A DNA stretch of 6,873 nt. It comes from SYHX01 sp049317645. Its GTDB lineage: Bacteria; Bacteroidota; Bacteroidia; UBA7662. This document shows positions 1 to 4,673 of this stretch, one piece after another; position 1 is the stretch's first letter, and the number at the start of each line of letters is the position of its first letter. The position numbers and the translations under genes were made by a program. The notes beneath the pieces were generated by a model. It made no database searches. It saw only the letters and a program-made list of their open reading frames with translations, and was not told the DNA's origin. The stretch covers positions 1 through 6,873 of the forward strand of contig JBMOHV010000077.1 in the NCBI GenBank assembly GCA_049317645.1. Direction: 5' to 3'.

Positions 1-757
1 CAGCGGGCGCTTCGGTCGCAGCAGCTTCAGCAGCAGCGGCTTCGGTTTCATCTGCGCTGTCCTTGTCGTATTTGCGTTCTTCCAGACCTTGGGAAACAGC
101 GTCCATGATCGCTCTGGTAATCAAAGCAATGGATTTGGTTGCGTCATCGTTGGCAGGAATCGGAAAATCCACCTGGGTGGGATCCGAATTGGTATCCACC
201 ATCGCAAAGGTGGGGATATTCAACTTTTGGGCTTCCTTGACCGCAATATGCTCGTTTTTGATATCCACGATGAAGAGGGCTGCTGGTAGACGGTTCAATT
301 CTTCGATACCGCCCAAAACGCGCTGCAATTTTTCCCTTTCGCGGGATATCATCAGGCGCTCCTTCTTGGACAAAGTGGCCATGGTTCCGTTCTGCTCCAT
401 CTTGTCGATGTTGGACATCTTTTTGATGGATTTGCGAACCGTTGCAAAATTGGTGAGCATACCACCCAACCAACGCTCGGTCACGTAGGGCATGTTCAGA
501 CGCTGAGCCTCGGCCTCGATGATTTCTTTGGCCTGCTTTTTGGTGGCTACAAAGAGAACTTTGCGACCGGAGCGGACAATCGAACGAATCGCATTGGAAG
601 CCTCTTCGAGTTTGGCCTGGGTATGGTTTAGATCGATTAAATGAATATCGTTCTTCTCCATAAAAATGAACGGAGCCATCTTGGGATGCCATTTGCGCTT
701 GAGGTGTCCATAGTGAACGCCTGCATCCAACATTTCTTGCTGTGTAACTTGTGCCAT
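1..757 (-). CDS. rpsB: 30S ribosomal protein S2 (3' end cut by window edge)
   Basis: S2 is a structural protein of the small ribosomal subunit, needed with S1 for binding mRNA. The frame from the ATG at 757-755 is open to the left edge (252 complete codons). It reads MAQVTQQEMLDAGVHYGHLK at the start, then the S2 hallmarks KRKWHPKMAPFIF, LFVATKKQA, TERWLGGMLTNF, ALFIVDIKNEHIA and a late PTFAMVDTNSDP segment. The globular S2 fold is complete by about residue 230. After it comes an acidic and alanine-rich tail (DETEAAAAEAAATEAP), longer than the E. coli protein (241 aa), and its end lies outside the window. A strong Shine-Dalgarno precedes it. It follows rpsI after 14 bases, so it is the third gene of the rplM-rpsI-rpsB operon; tsf would be the usual next gene, but it is not visible. 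Identification is secure. Confidence 0.97.
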   Translation of the reverse strand, partial: MAQVTQQEMLDAGVHYGHLKRKWHPKMAPFIFMEKNDIHLIDLNHTQAKLEEASNAIRSIVRSGRKVLFVATKKQAKEIIEAEAQRLNMPYVTERWLGGMLTNFATVRKSIKKMSNIDKMEQNGTMATLSKKERLMISREREKLQRVLGGIEELNRLPAALFIVDIKNEHIAVKEAQKLNIPTFAMVDTNSDPTQVDFPIPANDDATKSIALITRAIMDAVSQGLEERKYDKDSADETEAAAAEAAATEAPA

Positions 758-764
758 GGTCTTT

Positions 765-769
765 CCTCC
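765..769 (-). promoter_or_regulatory. Strong Shine-Dalgarno of rpsB
   Basis: On the minus strand GGAGG lies 7 bases before the rpsB ATG (GGAGGAAAGACC then ATG). It sits in the 14-base gap after the rpsI stop. No other start in this window has a recognisable Shine-Dalgarno, which is what is expected of Bacteroidota, so this one stands out. It also confirms the start chosen for rpsB. Confidence 0.85.
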
Positions 770-771
770 GA

Positions 772-1158
772 TTAACGTTTGCTGAATTGGAAACGACGAC
801 GGGCCTTCCGGCGTCCAAACTTCTTGCGCTCCACCATACGTGGATCCCTGGTCAACAGCTTTTCGGCCTTGAGCGGGGTGTGGAAGTCGGGATTGAGCTC
901 TTTGAGGGCGCGGGCCAGGGCAAGCAAAAGGGCGTCGGCCTGTCCGGAGACACCACCGCCGCTAAGGTTGGCTTTGACATCGTATTGACCCAGGGTCTGG
1001 GTCGCTGCAAAGGCCTTGTTGACCTTTTGCTGGAGGGTCTCCAGCGGAAAGTATTCGTTGTAGGGACGGCCGTTGACCGTGATGCTACCGCTGCCGGGGG
1101 ACATATAAATCCGGGCAACGGCGGTTTTTCTCCTACCAATGGTGTTGGTCTGGGACAT
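772..1158 (-). CDS. rpsI: 30S ribosomal protein S9
   Basis: S9 (uS9) is a head protein of the small ribosomal subunit; its basic C-terminal tail reaches the P-site tRNA. The 128-residue product has the family's opening GRRKTAVARIYMSPGSGSIT, the central YFPLETLQQKV and LSGGGVSGQADALLLALARA, and the basic end RKKFGRRKARRRFQFSKR with the conserved terminal SKR. Its length is normal for the family (about 128-130). The ATG lies only 3 bases after the rplM stop and has no Shine-Dalgarno (upstream bases CTAACCTTTTAATTC), so translation is probably coupled to rplM. It is followed by rpsB after 14 bases. Nothing is missing or odd. Confidence 0.98.
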   Translation of the reverse strand: MSQTNTIGRRKTAVARIYMSPGSGSITVNGRPYNEYFPLETLQQKVNKAFAATQTLGQYDVKANLSGGGVSGQADALLLALARALKELNPDFHTPLKAEKLLTRDPRMVERKKFGRRKARRRFQFSKR

Positions 1159-1161
1159 GAA

Positions 1162-1605
1162 TTAAAAGGTTAGATTTTCGGGGTTCTGAGCGCCATGCGG
1201 GTGTTCGGCACCGGCATAAACATGCAAGTGGCGAAACATCTCGCGACCCAGCCGGTTTTTGGGGAGCATGCCACGAACAGCTTTCTCCAGCACGTAGGTT
1301 GGGCGGCGTTTCATCAGTTCCTTGGCCGTCTCCAGGCGCTTACCGCCGGGATAACCGGAATAAAAGAAATAATCTTTTACCCCCATTTTTTGGCCCGAAA
1401 ACCTCACCTTGTCTGCGTTGATGACAATAATATTGTCCCCGCAGTCTACGTGTGGGGTGTAGCTGGCTTTGTGCTTGCCCCGGAGAACCGAAGCAATGCG
1501 GGTGGCCAGGCGTCCCACAATCTCTGAGTTGGCGTCAACGACGTACCACTTCTTCACAACCGTCTGACGGTTGGCAGAGACAGTCTTGAAACTTAACGTA
1601 TCCAC
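1162..1605 (-). CDS. rplM: 50S ribosomal protein L13 (GTG start)
   Basis: L13 (uL13) is an early-assembly protein of the large subunit that binds 23S rRNA. The 147-residue protein begins MDTLSFKTVSANRQTVVKKW, the usual opening in Bacteroidota, and continues with YVVDANSEIVGRLATRIAS, YTPHVDCGDNIIVINA, SGYPGGKR, VRGMLPKNRLGREMFRHLHV and the end GAEHPHGAQNPENLTF. The start codon is GTG at 1605-1603; the match at the N terminus supports it, and no in-frame ATG lies nearby that would preserve those residues. There is no Shine-Dalgarno; the bases just before the start are A-rich (TCAATCAAAAACAA). It is the first gene of the rplM-rpsI-rpsB operon and has its own promoter candidate and leader just upstream. 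In E. coli the rplM-rpsI operon is repressed by L13 through its leader; whether that applies here is unknown. Confidence 0.97.
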   Translation of the reverse strand: MDTLSFKTVSANRQTVVKKWYVVDANSEIVGRLATRIASVLRGKHKASYTPHVDCGDNIIVINADKVRFSGQKMGVKDYFFYSGYPGGKRLETAKELMKRRPTYVLEKAVRGMLPKNRLGREMFRHLHVYAGAEHPHGAQNPENLTF

Positions 1606-1622
1606 TTGTTTTTGATTGAAAT

Positions 1623-1636
1623 TTGACCGTTGACCG
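1623..1636. repeat. Tandem heptamer in the rplM leader
   Basis: TTGACCG occurs twice in direct tandem on the plus strand (CGGTCAA twice on the mRNA strand), 17 bases before the rplM start codon. A third copy of the core GGTCAA is at 1673-1678, between the proposed -33 and -7 promoter elements. The repeat is exact, but any role in binding a protein or RNA is a guess. Confidence 0.6.
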
Positions 1637-1651
1637 GACTATTCCGGGCAA
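1630..1651 (-). promoter_or_regulatory. Hairpin at the 5' end of the rplM leader
   Basis: On the mRNA strand CCGGA (1647-1643) pairs with TCCGG (1638-1634) around the loop ATAG. After one C/T mismatch the stem is extended by TTG pairing with CAA. If the promoter at 1659-1666 is real, transcription would start around 1653-1656, so this hairpin would form the very 5' end of the message, followed by about 25 unstructured bases up to the GTG. It could be a leader for autogenous control by a ribosomal protein, or simply a stabilising 5' stem. I do not recognise it as a named RNA family. Confidence 0.4.
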
Positions 1652-1658
1652 AGGACCG

Positions 1659-1694
1659 CAAATATACGAGGTTTGACCTGCATTTCAGCCACAA
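1659..1694 (-). promoter_or_regulatory. Promoter candidate for rplM-rpsI-rpsB
   Basis: On the minus strand TATATTTG (1666-1659) exactly fits the TAnnTTTG -7 element used by the primary sigma factor of Bacteroidota. A TTG at 1694-1692 could serve as the -33 element, but the 25-base spacing is longer than the roughly 17-23 usually described, so that half is weak. It would give a leader of about 50 bases. The position, directly upstream of the ribosomal operon and downstream of the recR end, supports the call. Confidence 0.6.
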
Positions 1695-1701
1695 CGGTTC
1701 C

Positions 1702-1731
1702 AAAAAACCTGTCCCTACCCTTGCTGGGAAC
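1702..1731 (-). terminator. Weak intrinsic terminator candidate after recR
   Basis: On the minus strand GTTCCC (1731-1726) can pair with GGGAC (1715-1711), with one bulged T and a 10-base loop. Three bases later comes a run of six T (1707-1702). The stem is short and bulged, so this is a poor terminator by itself, but it lies between the end of recR and the rplM promoter candidate, where termination would be expected. Confidence 0.25.
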
Positions 1732-1737
1732 GTAATC

Positions 1738-1751
1738 GCCCCCGTTGGGGC
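1738..1751. repeat. Short GC-rich inverted repeat downstream of recR
   Basis: GCCCC and GGGGC form a perfect 5-base stem around CGTT (plus strand), 15 bases beyond the recR stop. There is no T-run directly after it on the minus strand. With the larger inverted repeat at 1762-1782 it makes two tandem hairpins at the 3' end of the recR message. Confidence 0.4.
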
Positions 1752-1761
1752 CCTTATCAAC

Positions 1762-1782
1762 GCCCTTCAACCCTTGAAGGGC
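1762..1782. repeat. Perfect 9-base inverted repeat across the recR stop codon
   Basis: GCCCTTCAA and TTGAAGGGC form a perfect 9-base stem with a 3-base loop (CCC on the plus strand). The repeat covers the last codons of recR (PFKG) and its TGA at 1769-1767. No T-run follows directly on either strand, so it is not a classical intrinsic terminator. It could block 3' exonucleases, or assist termination together with the next two hairpins. Confidence 0.55.
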
Positions 1783-2372
1783 ACCCGGTCTGCGATGGAG
1801 CGGCCCAGGGTCAATTCATCGGCGTATTCCAATTCGGCCCCTACAGCCACACCCCGGGCCAAGGTGCTCAAGGTAACCGGCGTGTTGGACAATCGCCTGG
1901 ACAAATAAAAGGCGGTGGTTTCGCCCTCGTGGGTTGAATTCAGGGCCAAAACCACCTCCTTCACCGCTCCGGCTTCCACCCGGGCCATCAATTCCTCGAT
2001 ACGCAATTGCTCGGGCTGAACGCCCTCCAGGGGGGCAATCAGGCCTCCCAGGACATGATAAACGCCCGTGTATCGACCGGTTTGCTCGATGGCCATCAAA
2101 TCCCGGGGATCGGCCACCACGCAAACGGTTTCGTGCTGCCGGCGCGGGTTGGAACAGACCGAACAAAGTGCATGGTCGCTGAAATGAAAGCAACGCTCGC
2201 AATACTGAATTTCTTCGACCAGGCGTTTGAGTGCATCGCCCAGGCCCAAGGCCTCGCTGGGTTCGCGGCGCAGCAAATGCAAAACCAACTTGAGCGCGGA
2301 CTTGCGACCAATGCCCGGAAATCGCGCAAAGGCATTGACGGCATCCTGCACCAATTGAGACCCCAATTCCAC
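1767..2372 (-). CDS. recR: Recombination mediator RecR (GTG start)
   Basis: RecR acts with RecO (and RecF) to load RecA on SSB-coated single-stranded DNA during gap repair. The frame starting at GTG 2372-2370 gives 201 residues, the usual RecR length, beginning MELGSQLVQDAVNAFARFPG. Visible in order are the helix-hairpin-helix (FPGIGRKSALKLVLHLL, 18-34), a four-cysteine zinc finger (C58, C61, C70, C73), a Toprim domain from about residue 82 (VCVVADPRDLMAIEQTG, then ALNSTHEGETTA at 143-154) and the conserved end LARGVAVGAELEYADELTLG. The frame stays open upstream to ATG codons at 2429 and 2426, which would add 19 residues (MMAKLRKARVLVGCCYFWA) that do not resemble RecR. I prefer the GTG; an automatic annotation may choose 2429. 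There is no Shine-Dalgarno. It is divergent from the transporter gene. Confidence 0.95.
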   Translation of the reverse strand: MELGSQLVQDAVNAFARFPGIGRKSALKLVLHLLRREPSEALGLGDALKRLVEEIQYCERCFHFSDHALCSVCSNPRRQHETVCVVADPRDLMAIEQTGRYTGVYHVLGGLIAPLEGVQPEQLRIEELMARVEAGAVKEVVLALNSTHEGETTAFYLSRRLSNTPVTLSTLARGVAVGAELEYADELTLGRSIADRVPFKG

Positions 2373-2438
2373 GGCCCAAAAATAGCAACAGCCAACGAGG
2401 ACCCGTGCCTTTCTTAACTTCGCCATCAAACAAAGCTT
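2373..2438. promoter_or_regulatory. Divergent intergenic region between recR and the transporter
   Basis: These 66 bases should carry the start signals for both directions. On the minus strand TATTTTTG (2384-2377) exactly fits the Bacteroidota -7 element TAnnTTTG, but it ends only 4 bases before the recR GTG, implying a leaderless or nearly leaderless message. On the plus strand TAACTTCG (2415-2422) is one mismatch from the same consensus, 16 bases before the TTG start. I see no matching -33 TTG at normal distance for either, so both are tentative. Confidence 0.3.
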
Positions 2439-3947
2439 TTGAGCCCCTACCTCCTTCTCTCGTTAATCCTCGGATACTTTGGTATTCTGGTGCTGACCTC
2501 TTGGTTCACTTCCAGGGGCGGGGATAACCAATCGTTTTTTGTGGCCAACCGCCAAGCTCCTTGGTATCTGGTGGCCTTTGGCATGATAGGCGCCTCCTTG
2601 TCGGGGGTCACCTTTGTTTCGGTACCGGGCGCCGTGGGTGCAGGCGTTGGTAACAACGCGTTTTCTTATTTTCAGTTGGTATTGGGTTATTTTGTTGGCT
2701 ATCAAATCATTATACGGGTCCTTCTGCCGCTTTATTATCGCCTGAACCTCACCAGCATCTACGGGTATCTGCGCTTGCGCTTAGGCCCCTCTTCGCATTA
2801 TACCGGCGCTTCGTTTTTTTTGGTATCGCGGACCATTGGTTCATCCTTTCGATTGTACCTGGTTTCGATGATCTTGGATCAGTTTATTCTGGGCCCGCTG
2901 GGAATTCCCTTTGCGCTCACGGTGGTTTTGACCATTGCGCTCATCTGGCTTTACACCTATCGAGGTGGGATGAAAACCATCGTCATTACCGACACCTTCC
3001 AGACGGCCTTTTTGTTATTGGCTGTTGTTTTTAGTCTGTACAGCATCATGGGTGATTTGGGTTGGAATGCCACCGAGCTTTATAGGGCCATGACCAGCGA
3101 TGCCCTACGATGCCCGGATAACGGAGCCCAACCCGGCACCCCGATGGACCAAATATTTTTTGGGGACAACGGGAGCCGTAATTTCTGGAAGATGTTTTTT
3201 TCGGGCATTTTTATCACCGTGGTGATGACCGGCCTGGACCAGGATATGATGCAAAAAAACCTGAGCTGCCGCAATCTCCGGGATGCGCAGAAGAACATGT
3301 TTTGGTTCAGCTTGGTGCTTGTGGTGGTCAACCTTCTTTTCTTGGTACTTGGCTACCTGTTGTACGCCTACGTTGATCACCACCAGCTGGCATTGCCCGC
3401 CAAGGCCGACTTGCTTTTTCCCACCCTGGCCTTTGAACATTTTTCGATGGTGGCCGGTTTAACTTTTGTTATCGGATTAATTGCGGCCGCCTATTCCACG
3501 GCCGACTCCGCTCTTGCCGCCCTAACCACTTCGTTTTGCGTGGATTTTTTGGGCTTTGACCAAAGCAAAGGCAGCACCCGCACCCGCAAAATCGTCCATC
3601 TGGGCATGTCCCTCCTGATTGCCGTTCAAATCTTGATTTTTCATTCCCTGCACAACGAATCACTCATCACCCAATTATTCACGGTAGCCGGTTACACCTA
3701 CGGGCCCTTGCTGGGGATGTTCGCCTTTGGATTGGCCACCAAGAGGCCCGTTCTGGATCGTTGGGTCCCTGGGGTGGCTGTTGCCGCACCGGTCCTCTGT
3801 TATGCCCTGAAAGCGAACGCTGACCGTTGGCTTGGGGGGTATCAATTCGGATTTGAATTGCTGATTTTGAACGGCGCCCTCACCTTTGGGGGCTTGTGGC
3901 TCCTCTCACGACCATTGAACACCATTGCCCAAGCACCCACCGACTAA
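2439..3947 (+). CDS. Sodium:solute symporter family transporter (TTG start)
   Basis: This is an inner-membrane transporter of the SSS/SLC5 family, which couples Na+ entry to uptake of a solute; the substrate cannot be told from sequence. The 502-residue protein is mostly hydrophobic segments, with length and layout fitting the 13-helix LeuT-like fold. Family landmarks are the early MIGASLSGVTFVSVPG (49-64), YRLNLTSIYGYLRLRLG (100-116), SRTIGSSFRLYLV (130-142), YTYRGGMKTIVITDTFQ (172-188), GLDQDMMQKNLSCRN (265-279) and AAAYSTADSALAALTTSF (349-366). S353 and T354 align by eye with the Na2-site Ser/Thr of PutP (S340, T341). A loop at about 205-250 carries several polar residues. The start is TTG: the frame is closed by a TAA 24 bases upstream, no ATG lies between, and the next in-frame ATG would remove the first helix. 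It leads the rightward operon; the next gene follows after 9 bases. Confidence 0.93.
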   Translation: MSPYLLLSLILGYFGILVLTSWFTSRGGDNQSFFVANRQAPWYLVAFGMIGASLSGVTFVSVPGAVGAGVGNNAFSYFQLVLGYFVGYQIIIRVLLPLYYRLNLTSIYGYLRLRLGPSSHYTGASFFLVSRTIGSSFRLYLVSMILDQFILGPLGIPFALTVVLTIALIWLYTYRGGMKTIVITDTFQTAFLLLAVVFSLYSIMGDLGWNATELYRAMTSDALRCPDNGAQPGTPMDQIFFGDNGSRNFWKMFFSGIFITVVMTGLDQDMMQKNLSCRNLRDAQKNMFWFSLVLVVVNLLFLVLGYLLYAYVDHHQLALPAKADLLFPTLAFEHFSMVAGLTFVIGLIAAAYSTADSALAALTTSFCVDFLGFDQSKGSTRTRKIVHLGMSLLIAVQILIFHSLHNESLITQLFTVAGYTYGPLLGMFAFGLATKRPVLDRWVPGVAVAAPVLCYALKANADRWLGGYQFGFELLILNGALTFGGLWLLSRPLNTIAQAPTD

Positions 3948-3956
3948 AACCAAAAC

Positions 3957-4673
3957 ATGGATAACAATCTCACCAAAGAAAGGCTTCAAGATTCTTTTGA
4001 GCAAAAGAGCTGGACCGAAATCAAAGCCTCCTCCTCCTGGCAAATTTTCAAAATCATGGCGGAGTTTGTGGAGGGTTTCGAAAAACTTTCCCGTATCGGC
4101 CCCTGTGTTTCCATCTTTGGTTCGGCCCGTACCCAACCCGAAAGTCCCTATTACCAGGTAGCCGAAGAAATTGCGACCCTTTTGGTAGCCAAAGGCTACG
4201 GTGTCATCACCGGAGGTGGACCCGGGATTATGGAAGCCGGTAACAAAGGAGCCCGCGAAGCCGGAGGAAAATCGGTTGGTCTTAACATTGATTTACCGTT
4301 TGAGCAAACGCATAATCCCTACATTGACGCCGACAAGCTCATGAATTTTGATTACTTTTTTGTTCGCAAATTGATGTTTATCAAATACGCCCAGGGTTTT
4401 ATTGTTTTGCCCGGCGGATTTGGAACCTTGGATGAACTTTTTGAGGCCCTCACCCTGATACAAACCCACAAAATCGGTAAGTTCCCGATCATTATGGTCG
4501 GCAAAAGCTATTGGGGAGGCTTGATGGATTGGCTGCGCCAAACAGTTCAAATCACCGAGTCCAACATCAGCCCGGAAGACCTGGATCTCCTGCAGGTGGT
4601 GGATACCGCGGCCGATGCGGTCCAAGTGATTGAAGATTTTTACAGCCGCTTTGTCTTGAGTCCCAACTTTTGA
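3957..4673 (+). CDS. LOG-family nucleotide 5'-monophosphate phosphoribohydrolase (TIGR00730 type)
   Basis: LOG-family enzymes have a Rossmann-like fold and split the N-glycosidic bond of nucleoside 5'-monophosphates. Plant and some bacterial members release cytokinins; many bacterial members probably have a broader housekeeping role. The 238-residue protein has VSIFGSART (51-59), GVITGGGPGIMEAGNKGAR (82-100), the catalytic-region arginine in FFVRKLMF (R137) and the signature PGGFGTLDE (152-160), with E160 the expected catalytic glutamate. About 45 residues before the fold (WQIFKIMAEFVEGFEKLS) make it the longer form of the family. It has no signal peptide, so it is cytoplasmic. It starts at ATG 9 bases after the transporter, without a Shine-Dalgarno, and its TGA shares one base with the next ATG. 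The physiological substrate is unknown; I would not call it a cytokinin enzyme without assay. Confidence 0.93.
   Translation: MDNNLTKERLQDSFEQKSWTEIKASSSWQIFKIMAEFVEGFEKLSRIGPCVSIFGSARTQPESPYYQVAEEIATLLVAKGYGVITGGGPGIMEAGNKGAREAGGKSVGLNIDLPFEQTHNPYIDADKLMNFDYFFVRKLMFIKYAQGFIVLPGGFGTLDELFEALTLIQTHKIGKFPIIMVGKSYWGGLMDWLRQTVQITESNISPEDLDLLQVVDTAADAVQVIEDFYSRFVLSPNF

Noticed and set aside
1..60. Repetitive GCTGCT-like bases at the left edge, considered as a microsatellite or repeat element.
   Set aside because: They encode the alanine/glutamate-rich tail of S2, and low-complexity tails of this kind occur in S2 proteins of this phylum. Codon-level repetition explains the pattern.
63..488. A 141-codon plus-strand frame opposite rpsB.
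   Set aside because: It is antisense to highly conserved ribosomal protein sequence, has no start signal, and its protein shows no family features.
144..818. A 224-codon minus-strand frame overlapping rpsB.
   Set aside because: It is rpsB read in the wrong frame. The true S2 frame from 757 matches the family along its entire length, while this one matches nothing and starts inside rpsI.
1630..1908. A 92-codon plus-strand frame running from the rplM leader into the recR end, considered as a small gene.
   Set aside because: It has no start signal, no family resemblance, and overlaps recR on the opposite strand; the non-coding part is better explained by promoter and hairpins.
1816..2433. A 205-codon minus-strand frame overlapping recR in another phase.
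   Set aside because: RecR in the neighbouring frame has its zinc finger, Toprim and helix-hairpin-helix intact. The overlapping product is rich in Arg/Gly/Pro, typical of an out-of-frame reading.
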